Shown: in pieces, positions 1 through 12,453 of the stretch
Layout of the letters: every line of letters begins with the position of its first letter
Position numbering within the stretch: position 1 is the stretch's first letter
From: Musa acuminata AAA Group
Lineage: Eukaryota; Streptophyta; Magnoliopsida; Zingiberales; Musaceae
Assembly: GCF_036884655.1 (NCBI RefSeq)
Contig: NC_088330.1
Span: 34,560,001 to 34,624,000 of the forward strand
Length of the DNA stretch: 64,000 bases
Direction of reading: 5' to 3'
Made by a program: the position numbers and the translations under genes
Notes under the pieces: generated by a model
What the model was told of the DNA's origin: nothing
The model's input: the letters and a program-made list of their open reading frames with translations, nothing else
Databases searched by the model: none

Positions 1-352
1 AGTGCTCACATTTTTGTGAGTAGAGTGTTTGGATTGATTGGTATTAAAAGGCTTTGGTACCAAAGGAGATGATAAGAAGAAAAGAAGCTCATATAAGAAT
101 GGATTGCAATGTGGTTTCACTTCTACTTGTTCCTATTGAGTGTATGAGTACAGTAACTTGAACATACAATTTAGATTGAGATATTGTGGCATTTACAACT
201 TATGCAGAAGCATAGAAAGAAGAAAGTAACAGAAGCATACTTGAGAAGAGCATATCCAATAAGCTCACCATTGCTAAAAAATGGTGGAGATGTGTGTCAG
301 ACCTTAGCTGCATGTTGATGAACTTTGAAGAGCCTATTGGAGCAGCATGTCA

Positions 353-508
353 TTACTCCACCATTGCTCCAAACCATGAGGATAACATTAGCAGCAACAA
401 CAGTGCCAGCAGAATCAGTGCAATAACAACAAATGTAGTCACTGCATCAGCTGAAACTTCTCCTTTTGAATGCAATCTGTCAATTCTTTTCCAGCTGAAG
501 CCAGCCTT
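353..508 (-). CDS. Possible terminal exon encoding a hydrophobic C-terminal tail
   Basis: I do not recognise this gene. Read on the minus strand from about 508 down to a TAA at 353-355, one frame gives about 51 codons. A basic stretch (KRIDRLHSKGE) is followed by a strongly hydrophobic segment of about 23 residues beginning TTFVVIALILL and ending SSWFGAMVE. That resembles a membrane anchor at a protein's C-terminus. The frame has no ATG and is closed upstream by a TGA, so it could only be coding as a last exon. An acceptor-like CATGAG sits immediately before it, with pyrimidine-rich DNA further upstream. No upstream exons were identified in 560-1160. An 83-codon plus-strand ORF over the same bases is probably its shadow. 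It could equally be chance. Confidence 0.3.
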   Translation of the reverse strand, partial: KAGFSWKRIDRLHSKGEVSADAVTTFVVIALILLALLLLLMLSSWFGAMVE

Positions 509-559
509 CTCATGTAGTTTGATTCACTCCAGAAGTGAAAATTAGAGAGTAATGGACAT

Positions 560-1826
560 AATGCACCAAAACCCAAATTTAGAGTTACAGACAGCAGAGT
601 TTGAATGGATTCCAAGGATGTGTGCTGGACAAGGTACAATGAGAAGTGAACAGCAAAATGGTGTCCAAGAGAATTGGTTGAAGATTAGTCTTTGCCATAG
701 AATCCAATAGAACAATCCCATGGATACATACAGTCATCAAGGGGAAAGGATAAAGTGAATTGGATTTCTGACAGAATTCAGTGACATTTCTTTGCTTGGT
801 GTGATTTCATGGGTTCATCTAGAGATGTTTGATGGTTATTCTGAATCCTGCCAACAAGAAAATGCATCTTAAAATTGATTTCAATGGTACAGTGTTTATT
901 CAGTATGACCTTTCTATCTCTCATCCTGCAAGCAATAAGGAACAAAGTAGAGTCAACAGAAAATACAAACAAGAAAAGTATGCATGAATAGTCAACTTTG
1001 TACAAGAATTACTCAACTATGATAGAAATCTAGTAAGAAAATCCCCAACAACACCTCAAGAACATCAATTAACAAGAAAGGAACATAATATGGAAAACAA
1101 AGGACCAACTTGGACAAGAACTACTCCACCAAAAGAAGATAAAGAGATGGGTAGAAACCCCCCAACATTGCATGAATTGTATATTATTATAATAAACCTA
1201 TATATTGTTATATTGTCTTTTCATTTGTGATCAAGATTAAACCTAACAAGTGGCGCATGTGATGCAATCTAATCTTGTATATCATTATAATTGGGTTATA
1301 TTTTATATCAATTGGATTTATGTGGTCATATATATCATCAATATTTAATGATAAGGGCATAGTTGTCCTTTTGCAGTGAAACCCCACAGTGTTGATGCGA
1401 ATGAAGGGGTAAATATAGAAATATGAAATCTTGAAGTGCGTTTAGGTGAAGTTTCCTTCCTTTTAGCGGTATATATACAAATACAAATATTTTAGGGGTA
1501 CATATGAAAATGTTATCACACATCACTTATGTATTGCAAATATAACTTTATGTAATATAACCTTTAGAGCGGGTGTATTTGCAAATATATATTGCGGAAG
1601 GCAAAATGATCTGTTCAGGGATATATATACAAATATACCGATAAGCTTTTGACCTCAACCGGACTCGACGGCGAGAACCCTAGCGACGACGAGTCGCAGC
1701 TCCTCGCCCAAAGAGAAGGAAAAGGGCGGTAGAAGGGTTTGCGGGATCTGATTTCCGGCGGAAGGCGCTGGAAGCGGTGGTGCTGCTGCTGCTGCTGCGG
1801 CCGCCGACGGTGGTAGTGGTGGCGGG
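560..1826. other. AT-rich intergenic region and Rab promoter/5' leader
   Basis: No gene is visible here. At 1355-1645 there are several similar stretches of the form GGGTA-AATATAG / GGTATATATACAAATA, which look like a degraded repeat. TATA-like ATATATATACA near 1620 lies about 200 bp before the Rab start codon and is a plausible core promoter. A short CTG/GCT run at about 1780-1800 lies in the GC-rich 5' leader. Confidence 0.4.
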
Positions 1827-4329
1827 ATGGCGTACAGGGCGGACGATGATTACGACTACCTTTTCAAGGTTGTGCTGATCGGGGACTCCGGCGTCGGAAA
1901 ATCGAACCTGCTCTCGCGGTTCACCCGGGACGAGTTCAGCCTCGAGTCCAAGTCCACCATCGGCGTCGAGTTCGCCACCCGAAGCATTCGCGTGGAGGAC
2001 AAGGTTATCAAGGCCCAGATTTGGGATACCGCTGGCCAAGAGAGGTTCGGATTCTTGACCTCCCTGCTACGATTTATCTGTTGTTACTTGGATCCGATCT
2101 CTCCATATCTTTCTTTGCCTTCTCTGTTCATCGGCCTTGGGTGCTTAGGTTTCAGATCCGGCGTGGGACGTGGTTCCGGTTGTAACCTCTGGTTATTCTG
2201 TTGTATGGAAATTAGGGTTTTGTGCATCAGATCTTGTCCAAAATCTTTTCTTTTCCTTGATATGAACGGCGCTCTGCCTTCCGCGTCAGATTTCTTGATT
2301 TTTTTTTTGGGGCTTTATTTCTTTTCAATGGTAATATCTGTGTAGCCGTCGGGGAAAAATTCAAAGCACGAAAGAAAACTTAGTATTGAGGTCGGATGTA
2401 TTATGATTATGACTCATGGCAATATTGTAGAGAGGTAGATAGCATTACCTTGTGGACAACTTTATATTTCATCAGTGTATATTTTGTGCCTGAAAGGAAT
2501 TTAGAGTTTCAATACCTGGTTCCTGATCATGTAGCTAAGGTGGAACCCTAGAACCGAACTCATCTAGATCACTTGTTCTTATCTTAGGAAGAATCACAAC
2601 ACTCGTTTCGGTAGCTAAGGTGGAACCCTAGATTTTCACTGTGTTATACCTAAGTTGTGCATGCTCTGAAAACATTGTGTAAGAACCCCTTGATCTTCAC
2701 ACTGTCATACCTACAATAGATATACTTCATTTCATTTTACCTCTTCAAGAAATCCTGAAAAGTGAAACAAACCGTATGCGGATGTTGGCTGTGAGTTAAA
2801 CACTCACCGTAAACCTCTCTCCATTTACCCAATGCAGAGCAAGAGGTCAATTGCCATATCGATGCATCAGATAGGGTAAGAAAGCTGAGCTTTTACTTCC
2901 CTAAAATCCTCAATTTGTGCATCACCAGCGAATTCTTATATGTTAGGTCATCATCTCTAGATCCAGGCTTCCATTTTCACAATCTAGCCAATCATCCTGC
3001 ACTCTATAAGCTCGATGCTATAATGGCCCATGTATGGTCAGCACGGTGAAGCATTATTGCTTGAGATCCTTCACTTGGAAGATGGCAGTTAAGTCTTCTT
3101 AGAGGGGATGTTAAAGAATTTGTTGGAATCCACTTAATATATTTGTAGGGAACATCAATAGACAAAAAAAAAAGAGAAATAGCAAATTTTTTTCATATAG
3201 GTGTTCTTTTCTTCCATTTTTCTAATAGAAAGATAAGATCTCTTGTTTACCTTGTTTGCTTCATCTTTTGTGAAGGCATATACAGAGGTAAAGAAGAGGT
3301 GTCCCAGTGCATGAGCTTCTGTTTTGTGAGGAAAAGTATATAGAGGATTATATATTTTCTAAATTAGAAAATTTCCTTAACTTCATTGTTTTATTTATTA
3401 GCTTTTTAGTACAATTCCTTTTTCTTCTAGCAGTGCTTGAAACACTTGTATAGTTGATGTATTCTCTCGGTCGACAAATTGATCTTTTATGTATTCCCAA
3501 TTTACAAAGAGTTCATGCCTTCATGTTTGATTATCCACGGAAATATTCCATTTTTCTCAGTGAATAATTTCATTTTAATCAGTTAACTATGACATATGTC
3601 TTATTCTCTTGGTGAAATCCTCTCCTTAGTCTTCCCTGGTGTTTGAATTGTGAAAGGTTTCTTAGCTTTGGCTGTATTTAATAGTGAAAATGAGAATCTT
3701 TCGTGCACGCAGTTTGATATCTTTGCAAATTGTATTGCTCTCAAGTTTGCAGCACCACTTGGTAAGAAAACATTATTATGTGCATTTATGTTAGATGTGT
3801 TGAGCACAAAATTTTCGTTGGACTATATCTGTTATAGTGGCCTATGGTGTATACCATATACAGACTACTAACTCCTCCTATGTTACATTAAATTAGATAC
3901 CGAGCGATCACAAGTGCGTATTATCGGGGAGCAGTTGGTGCGCTAGTTGTCTATGATATCACACGTCATGTGACATTTGAGAACATAGAGAGATGGTTGA
4001 AGGAACTCAGAGATCACACTGATTCCAATATTGTGATCATGCTAGTGGGAAACAAGGCAGATCTACGACATCTTAGGGCTGTTAATACTGAGGATGCAAA
4101 GGATTTTTCTGAGAAGGAGAACGCGTTCTTCATGGAGACATCTGCTCTGGAATCAATGAATGTGGAAAATGCCTTTACTGAAGTGCTGACCCAGATATAT
4201 CGAGTGGTGAGCAGGAAGTCACTTGAAGCTGGTGATGATCCAGCAGATTTGCCGAAGGGTCAGACGATCAATGTCGGCACCAAGGATGATGTATCCGCTG
4301 TTAAGAAAGCTGGTTGCTGCTCATCTTAG
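1827..4329 (+). CDS. RABA1: Rab GTPase, RABA1 (Rab11-like) type
   Basis: This small GTPase acts in post-Golgi/trans-Golgi network vesicle traffic to the plasma membrane and cell plate. There are two exons, 1827-2044 and 3897-4329 (651 nt, 216 aa), separated by an intron of about 1.85 kb. The donor splits the Arg codon after the switch II motif WDTAGQE, giving [15 protein letters not shown] across the junction. Visible motifs are the P-loop GDSGVGKS (residues 19-26), the effector loop [15 protein letters not shown] (66-72), NKAD, and ETSAL. The protein ends in CCSS, the double-cysteine prenylation site. The N-terminus [19 protein letters not shown] and the segment [18 protein letters not shown] point to the RABA1 subgroup, close to Arabidopsis RABA1f. 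The length is normal and no key residue is missing. Within the intron, GTAGCTAAGGTGGAACCCTA occurs twice (about 2531 and 2611). Confidence 0.96.
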
Positions 4330-4890
4330 GTTTAAGAGGTGAGACAACTGTTATCCTGACATACCGAAACAGCAGGTTATCACACTTTTACTGACTACAC
4401 GGACAAGTTGTCGAGCATGACACTAAACGAGATGGTTCTTGCTGCGAATTTGTGTTTTTGTTTAAGGTTTTAAATGTGGTCTAAGATGTTTAAAATTTGC
4501 ATTGTCCTTATTGTAGAACTGAAGACCATTTTGTTTGATAGATCATGTATTGCTAGTAGGTTTATTCAACTCATCTTTGTTGCATTTTTCATTAGATGTT
4601 TGATAGATGATGCTATGATTTGATATTGGAAGCATCATATGTTTTGTTCAGTCTTTTTTGTGACTCACAGATCGCCTAAATGAGATGACGATCCAAATAC
4701 ATATTGTTGATCGTATGCAGCCTTACATTAGTCTTCGATCTGATCATTGTAGTTTTTAAGTGTCCAAAAGGAGAGGGTAATAAAACAGAACACACTTAAA
4801 CGCAGTAATTTGCAACCAACATGGAGACGAATGCAAAAGGCGCCGTGATGATGAGCCATGCAGTCACTCCCTCCTCTTCCCTCTCGTGCT
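4330..4890. other. Convergent intergenic region (3' ends of Rab and ICR-like genes)
   Basis: This AT-rich stretch should contain the 3' UTR of the Rab gene and that of the ICR-like gene, which are transcribed toward each other. I see no other gene. Confidence 0.5.
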
Positions 4891-5881
4891 TCATTGCTGC
4901 TGTCCCCCCTTCTTCTTCTTCTTCCAAATGTCTACCACCGTCCAAACTCCGCCTCCCTTCATTATCCCGCCGCACGCCGCCCCGCCAGCACCGTCGTCGT
5001 CCATGTCCCCTGCCATCAGTGGCGACCCCCAACCGACGTGCCAGGCCTCGAGGCGCTTGTCCATCGACCCGCAGCTTCTCCCCTCCGCGTCCAGCGCCGC
5101 GGCGCCCGCCTCCGCCGCCTTCCGCCACTGCTCCGTCTGCGCCCTCAGCCGCCTCATCTCCGCCTCCAGCGCCGTCTTCGCCCCCTCCGCCGCCTCCAGC
5201 TGCTCCGCCAGCCGGTCCGCTTTGGCTCTGCTCGCTTTGAGCTCCTCCTCCGTCGACTCCAGCTTCGCCATGAGCTCCGCTTCCTTTGCCCGTGCTGCGC
5301 CCGCCATCTTCTTCGCCTCCGCCTCGGCGTTCGTCTTCAAGATCGCATTCTCTACCACGAGAATCTCCGCTTCCTTCTCCTTCTCCAACAGCTTGACCTT
5401 TAGGTGGTCTACCTCCGGGCTCACAGGAAGCACCGCCACTGCTTTGCTCTCCTTTTCCTCTTCCTCTGCAGCGACCGCCGCGTCGTCCTCATCATCGTTT
5501 CTTCTCTCAATGGCTGTCATTTTCTCCTCTTCCCTCGATACTACTTCAAAGGCATCCATCGACTTGTTTTCCCGTTGAGGTTTCTCTTCATTGAGCTCCT
5601 CCCTGGCTGTGCTCAGCCTGGTCTTCTTGTCGGCCACCATCGTGCCTTTCTTCCTCTTAATGCATTGAAGACACCGACCATGGCGTTGCGTCAGATCACA
5701 GGCGCCGAGATCACGAGCGTGAAATGATTTGATGGCGAGCAAGAAGAAGAAGGCCATTGATTACCACTTGCAACGCAGCACGGGGGGACACTTCGGGGCG
5801 ACATGGCGGTGCACGCTGTCGGCCTGTGGTCTTCAGGTCGAGCGGTGACAGCCGCTGAGGAACACCGACGCTGCCCGCCAT
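4891..5881 (-). CDS. ICR/RIP-type ROP-interactor coiled-coil protein
   Basis: ICR (interactor of constitutively active ROPs, or RIP) proteins are plant coiled-coil scaffolds. They bind active ROP GTPases and link them to exocytosis, polarity and microtubules. I model two exons: 5765-5881 and 4891-5655 (882 nt, 293 aa), with a 109-bp intron whose phase is 0 on both sides. Exon 1 encodes an N-terminus with VPQRLSP, the family's short conserved N-terminal motif. Exon 2 opens with RKKGT...[10 protein letters not shown], matching the start of the family coiled coil. A long acidic/charged coiled coil follows (about residues 120-222), containing the family hallmark QWRKAAEAG at about 215. The tail has GWGSPL and then WKKKKKGG, the expected basic C-terminus. 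At 293 aa it is at the short end of the family. If the short intron is retained, translation could instead begin at 5757 or 5640. The coding sequence is GC-rich. Confidence 0.82.
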
Positions 5882-7281
5882 CAAAACACTTCCCGCCGCT
5901 CGTATAACACACGCAACACAGTATTTGACTTTTCAACACCTGCATCGACAAATGGCAGTACCTGCTGCATCCTCAAGGCAGGCACTTGGAAATATCATCT
6001 CTAATCACAAAGCCTGCACATTTCAAGAGCCATTCATTGTTAAGGATGTGTCATCATTGCGCATTACGTCGCAACAAGCAATCAAACTAATAAAAGAACT
6101 TGAGGACGGATTCAGCATTACTCTCAGTTCAACAGTCAAACAGAACACGACTCACTCGCTTCCCTTTCTTCATCACCTTCTTTGATTCGATTTTATTGGC
6201 TCCTCAGGAAGAAGGTAGCCCTACCAGTACCAGCATCTGCGGCATTATCACAGCAGGTTCCCTTTCAATAACACAGCTGAGCTGTAGCTCATCCTGAGCA
6301 TTTGATCTCCCATTGTTCACTAATAATATGATCCAATCAACAAGAAGAGCAGCTCACAACCATCCTTGCAGTGGCCTCGATGGAGCAGCCCAAGCTGCTC
6401 CAACGTGCACAATGCCGGGTGGGAGTGCTGATAACAGCACTAGCAGAACAACATCTGTTACAAGCTGAGTTTGGCGATGGCAGCTAAAGCGCAAAAAATG
6501 CAACCAGGGGTTGATTTGTAGGAACCACAGGGCACAAACTGGGTTATCTTTGATCCCCATGCTCCATTGTAGTTCATTGTTCTTCCGTAAGCCTCCATCA
6601 AACAAGCAAATACAGTGTAGCACTGACGCAACCTACTTCTCGGAGATGCTTGGGCACAATTGCTAACTCTGATGAAACTGAATGCCCACCATAGATTAGC
6701 CTGGAAGTTGCTGTGAGCAAAACAAATACTGAAGAGGCCCAATGAGAATGCTAAGTGCATCAAGATAATAACACAACTAAGAGTAACTGCAAAGTTGAAA
6801 AAAGAACGCCTGCAATGCCAGATCATATATGTTCTGCCAGAAAGAATCTGCAGCCTTGAGGTAAAAAAGCTTTACTGAAAACGCTACAGTATATAATTTG
6901 GAAATCTAACGAGTATTCATTTGCTCATAGGAACAATTCTTGGATCTGCATAATTGCAGATGACTGGCAAGCATATAAACTGTTAATCTGTTGTGTGCTT
7001 TGAGACTTCAAAACACCTTCTATGGTATTTCTGCAGTCCCACACAGGCGAAGCAAGAATTTGCTTCTTGGTTCTTATTAGTTTGCAAACTTCAGAGTCCT
7101 CTTACAAACTGGATGAGGTAGCCTCAGAGCAATATACACCATATAGGATAACAGAGGAAATTGAAATATCTAAAGCTTTTACTTATGCATCCAAGATCAC
7201 GGTTTCATTTGTCAAAAGCAACCAGCACCTTTTTGTTAAAACTCCACTGTAGCTGTCATGAAATGGTTAGTGTTGTCCATT
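5882..7281. other. Region between ICR-like and UBC genes; no gene identified
   Basis: This should hold the ICR-like promoter/5' UTR and the 3' UTR of the UBC gene. Minus-strand ORFs of 122 and 89 codons lie at 6458-6826 and 6354-6623. I recognise neither, and they overlap each other in different frames, so neither is called as a gene. A transcribed leader or non-coding RNA cannot be excluded. Confidence 0.35.
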
Positions 7282-10200
7282 TCATGCCCCAGAAGCATAT
7301 AGACGGGTCCATTCCTTAGCTGCAATGTCCAATAAAATTCCATGAAAAGAAATATAATCAGCAAATATTAATGCAGAAATAAGCATCAAGCTGCTTCTTC
7401 AAATAATAATAATCATCATCATCATCATCATCATCATGCTTACCTGTTTCCACTGCTTCTGCTTCGTTTGTCTTCCAATGCTTTGCAATGTTGTCTGAAA
7501 GTGGATCATCTGGATTTGGGGCACTGAGAAGAGCTTGAATACTAGAGAAAATAAAACCAATCGATATTAGATTTAATTCAAGAAATTGAGAAACTTTACA
7601 AACTCAAGAAGCCAACAGCTAAATTAAGTACAAGCTCTTGAAAAATCAGTATAATTTAATGAAGTATAATCATGATGATCCATATAGGGGAAGTAAAGTA
7701 AAGGATCAGATGCATGTGCTACGCAATAATGTACTCATCCTAGGAATGGCAAAAGGTAGGGGAAGTTTTTGCAGTTACACATAGGACGGGCTTCATTACA
7801 TGCTCGTTAATAATTGTTCAAATAGCATTAAGTAGTTTTATCATCAGCATATGTGAGACAGAGAGTCATCAAGGAGAAACAAGAACTATAGTCACAAATG
7901 CATGTATGCCCCTCAATCTACCACCTTTTTGCATGCATGGCTCTGGTGTTATAAGCTCTCTGCAGCTACTTACTGTACCATGGACTAATTTGATGACAAT
8001 CAAACCCATGCTTTCACTGTGGAAGTTTACTGATTACCACACTCCTCATCCCTAGAAACTCCTCTGCCCTTCAACTGACTTGTCTCCTTAACCTCTCAAC
8101 CCAATTTATGGGAAACAGATGGAAAGTATGAGATAAATGCCTCGTAGAAGATCAACCCCAGAACACATGATAAAGGAAATGCAGAGTTGTGAGAGCAAGC
8201 ATTTATGTTTGTCTTTGATCAGCTATATACTTTAAGAAATAACCTGAGCAATAACACATGCAAAAAGTAAAAAAAAAAAATTATGGAGCACATATTTCAG
8301 GGGTACAATGAAAGCAAATGCATTACAGGATTGTACTCACAAAAAACTGAGAATTAAGTTTCTGGTTATTCCACAGGGTAAATGAAACAGCCAAGAAAAC
8401 GATGGTCACCTGAGAAGTACTGTTCTAATTTGGAGAGCTGGACTCCACTTGTCTTTTAGAATGTCTAGGCATATTCTTCCAAGCTGCAAAAAGCTAGTAA
8501 TTAAGTGAAATCACAGTGACTGCGAAAGAACAAGAATGAATGATCTGCTAACCTTGTCAATATTAGGATGATAAATTTTGGTGAGGAAGCGGACCTGTTT
8601 CACAGACAATTAAACCAGCAAGGGTAGCTGACTCAGCATGCACAGCATGATTAAAAGAAAGAGAAACTCAAAGGTCATGGAAAGATTAGACCAATCAAAT
8701 ACTCTTGGTAATGCTCGTGTTCTGATGCCCAGCATGAGAAAATAAAGGCTTGAATGCCAATAGATATTACAATGGATAACTAAAGAAAATATAACATTGA
8801 AGCATGGATGTTGCAACTTCAGATGATGAATCAGAAAGTGCAAATTCAAGAAAAAAAATAAAAATGAATAAAAAATTGACAATGGTGCTTGATATCAGCC
8901 ATTAATGCAAGAGTTGACAAACGCTATCATCTCGTGCTACGTTATTGTCCTAAAATATTACCAACACAATACAAAGGCATCAAGCGAAGTTCATCACAAA
9001 AATAATCGTAGCTAGTTGGATATCATCAGAGATTCCAGATGCACAACAAAACAAGACAAAACAAACAAATAAAAAAAAAAAATCAAATTTCTTGTCTCTG
9101 GAAATTTAGAATTAATCATTAAAATTAGCTTTGAGATTCAAACATTTTTCCTATAAGGTAATACTAATACTATGTATTAAGGAAGGAGAGAGAGTAAATT
9201 TACAAATTTAAAAGAATTGCCACAAAATAAAAAGGCAGATATGAAATTTTCCTGCCATTTTACGAAGCCAAATGACATGATATAACTTGTCTTTCAATAC
9301 ACAGATGCACAAGGAAAAGTTTGTCTTTCAATGTTTCTTCATTTAGATTGACAAGCATACTTGCATGTTCAAAAATAGTCACATGCTTGTCCGGGATTCA
9401 GTTAATGTCTCTACCTGTAGCCCCTACGCAGTTGTTTCGATGTCAGAAATAAAGATTTTTAAGGTTCACGTATCGAAAGTAAGTAAATCATTTTAGAGCA
9501 GTTCAGAAGATTTAGTTAGGAAATCTTAATGGAAAGAAAGTTCATCCGCTTTGGGAAAAGAGGGGAAGCATGAATGTGCAACAATATGGGAAAATTGAGT
9601 GATGTAAGAAAAAGAGAGAGAATGATATTGCACTTAACAGGGTTCAGTGGAAGGGAAAGCTTAATACAGCCAGATGACCCCAAATAGTTGGCACCTTCCT
9701 TTTGTTGTCGTTGGTATTTTTAAAAATTCAAATGCAACAGCCAGCAAAAGTACAAGCATGAACAGCTATTTGTTTTTGGAATATGTATGTTTCAAGGTAG
9801 AACTATTTCATTGTTTGGCATTGCAACCATATTACATGACTGAGGAAAGTCAAATTTAACAGATACATTGATATAATAATTCTCACAAAATGAGATCAGA
9901 CCCGATTAATGTCATTGTGATGGTTTTGAATATCATGCTAGTGTTTTCAAAAGCGCTAGACGCCAGAAGATGGCAAAACACTTGAGGCGAGCGAAGCGAG
10001 ACTTGGTACAACGGTAATGTTGCTTCTTTGCAACCTAGGAGCCTAGGGTTCAAGTCATGAAAACAGTATCTTTAAAATATTTAAAGATAAGGCCACATAC
10101 ATTGACCCTCCCTAGACCCCGAATTGGTGGCAACCTCATACACTGGGTACACTCTTTTTTTATTTATTTAAAAAGATATACCAAGTGAGCGAAGCTAGAT

Positions 10201-12453
10201 GTTCCTATTATCTACCTAACAGTATACTGTTATGTCATAACTCCTAACAGTGTACCCACCGTTCGTAAGTTTCTTACAATTTAACAAAGTCCACCTAACA
10301 GTGTTCATAACTCCTAACAGTGAACTCTTATGCCTGAGTGCCTATGCTCGTGATAATGTCAACCTTATCTCATCAGCATGGAGAACCATCAAACAAATAG
10401 GTCTAGCCAACCCTAAATATAAACAGGAACTGAAATAAGATAAATCTTCAAAATGCACAACTCTGTTGAACACCAATTTTATGTGTTTGACTTAAACACA
10501 TCCACAATAATGGCTCTAAACAATACAATCAAGATGTATACATAGTCATATCACCATACCTTTGGGGCAGCCATTGGATATTCTTCGGGTAAAAACAACT
10601 CAAGCTTGAATACTCCTCCTAACAAAAAAGGTCAAAGTCAGACATGAAGGGGAGAAAATACTTCATATAAGTATATATATTGGAAGAACAAAATGTTACT
10701 AGAAACTTGAATCAATACCTTTAGATAAATACGTAGAACATACTTAAAATAAAATGAACATTGAACACAGTAAATGTTCCTGAAACCGATTTTGAATAGA
10801 ACTAATTGGTTCTTTTACTTCAAAAGCCTCATTGAAGAATATGCTCTAGTTCAATTTCAGTCCAAGTTTCAAAAGACACTTCAAGATTTAATAAAACAAA
10901 TGTACACAAAGAAGCTCGTAAAGAACACAAGACTAGTTTGTAGAGATCTATAACTAACAGGCTTACACCAAGATTGAGGATTACAACATTAAATCTAGAT
11001 ATATTTAATTATCTGTGTTGAATCTATTGCGATGTCAGTGGTCGAGCCTTAATTTGTGATGGGAGTTGACCAAATATATCTAAAACTAAAACTTGCTTTT
11101 TATATTTATAAATAGACACAATGTTTCATGGATAATGATATTCAGATTTAAGTTTTTGATAACAGTTGCTTGTTTGGATGACATATTCATAACTGTTGCA
11201 ACATGTTCATTGTTAAAATTAGTGTAGATGGTTCCCTGTGCAAGTTTTTTTCTGTTCAAATGGTATCAGATCAGTAAGTGCTTCTGACTTATAGATCTAC
11301 CGTAGAATATGCAGATCATTTTCATTGGATTATCGTTCTTTGGAGTATCATCACTCACATAGATGCAACTAGATTGTAAAGGCATACTTTCAACTTACAC
11401 TTCTTTCGTCTTTCTAGAGCTCTTTGATATGTAAATTTTGCTTGTCTCATAAATTTGCAAAATCGATGTATGCAAGAATTCATTGTCGATGTTGCTACTG
11501 TCATATTATGTTCTGAAAATTAACAGATAAACTTAATCTTCCTTTAAAAACAGTACATCATTTTAGAACACTGTATATGGAAGGACTATATAATATGTGT
11601 ACTAAATATATCGAGAGGATATTATATTCTATAAATATACTCTTTCACCATGTATAACTAACCCCTTCCCACTTGGGTCTCTAGTCACATAGCTCAAAAT
11701 ACATAACCCTGAGCTATCATAACCACACCAAGTTTGTCTACTAACACAACCCACCTTCCACTTCAAGTATGGGATTAATTAGGATATCAAAGAAATAAAG
11801 CATCTAGGTCTAGTGTGCTGAAAAATTCACATTAATGACGTCGCAAAGAGCGAAAACTCATCCTATACAGATGCCATCTTGAAGAAAGTTTACCAGGATC
11901 TGTAGTTTTGCAGAGTGAATTGATGAAGTGATCCAACTGTTTATAACAGAAGAATCTTATTTGCAACTGTAAGCACACGCTACAGATGAATTTAGTAACA
12001 AGTCAGACCAATGATCACAATCCACAACTTTACCTTCATACGGAGACTGGGACGGCCCGAGAATCATCACGTTGAAGTAGCGCATGTTGTCTTCCGACGG
12101 GGAAGCACTTATTCCCGGAGCTGCAGAAGACAATAGAATGCGTCAACCAAAACCATAACACGCCAAGCATTCCCCCGATGACAATCCACAACCCCAAGCT
12201 CATCATCAGAGAAATCCAGCATGAGATCAGAACAGACGAGCCGAAACAAACCTGGTTCGCTGAGAAGCCGCTGCGTCTCCTGTTCGTATGACAGAATCAA
12301 GAAGCCAAGATCAGAGAACAAAACACGAAACCCTAAGAACATTCCCTCTCTCCTCGAGGTCTGAAGGGGAAGACGGGAGATCACCGATCGGAAAGGGTTA
12401 AGATCGAGGAACTTTACCTTGATGATCCTTCGAGGAAGATTGCTGTTGGCCAT
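7282..12453 (-). CDS. UBC36: Ubiquitin-conjugating enzyme E2, Ubc13 type (UBC35/UBC36 class)
   Basis: This E2 enzyme pairs with UEV1 (Mms2-like) partners to build K63-linked ubiquitin chains, used in DNA-damage tolerance, iron response and endosomal sorting. There are eight exons on the minus strand: 12418-12453, 12252-12279, 12034-12120, 10560-10618, 8553-8594, 8410-8483, 7444-7541 and 7282-7319. Phases close, giving 462 nt and 153 aa, the usual length. The protein starts [12 protein letters not shown] and ends [10 protein letters not shown]. The UBC fold motif [19 protein letters not shown] is intact, with the catalytic cysteine at residue 89, and the plant Ubc13 signature [16 protein letters not shown] is present. 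The split codons at exon ends (for example GAA-G/GA and ACA-G/CT) confirm the junctions. Introns make up more than 90 percent of the gene; the largest (10619-12033 and 8595-10559) hold AT-rich DNA and a SINE. UBC35 and UBC36 are near-identical paralogues, so the number in the symbol is arbitrary. Confidence 0.97.
7400..7440. repeat. AAT/ATC microsatellite in the last UBC intron
   Basis: A run of AAT triplets passes into nine or so ATC/TCA triplets directly beside the splice donor of UBC exon 7 (exon ends at 7444 on the minus strand). It is a simple-sequence repeat that is likely to be polymorphic. Confidence 0.85.
10002..10186 (+). mobile_element. tRNA-derived SINE inside a UBC intron
   Basis: The left part carries an internal RNA polymerase III promoter: a box A-like TGGTACAACGGTAATG and a box B-like GGGTTCAAGTC about 45 bp later. 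The body continues with TTGACCCTCCCTAGACCCC and CACTGGGTACAC and ends in a T-rich tail. This layout is that of a plant tRNA-related SINE. It is flanked by imperfect direct repeats, GAGCGAAGCGAGA at 9989-10001 and GAGCGAAGCTAGA at 10187-10199, consistent with a 13-bp target-site duplication with one difference. Related diverged copies lie at about 44170-44325 and 63031-63087. Confidence 0.75.

Noticed and set aside
294..545. 83-codon plus-strand ORF
   Set aside because: No recognisable motif, and it is antisense to a more protein-like hydrophobic frame; Ser/Asn-rich translation looks like a shadow.
4886..5578. 230-codon plus-strand ORF over the ICR-like gene
   Set aside because: It is the antisense shadow of the GC-rich coiled-coil coding exon; Ser/Ala-rich with no family features.
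6354..6826. Overlapping minus-strand ORFs of 89 and 122 codons
   Set aside because: Cys/Phe-rich translations without a recognised domain, and two frames compete; not enough to call a gene.
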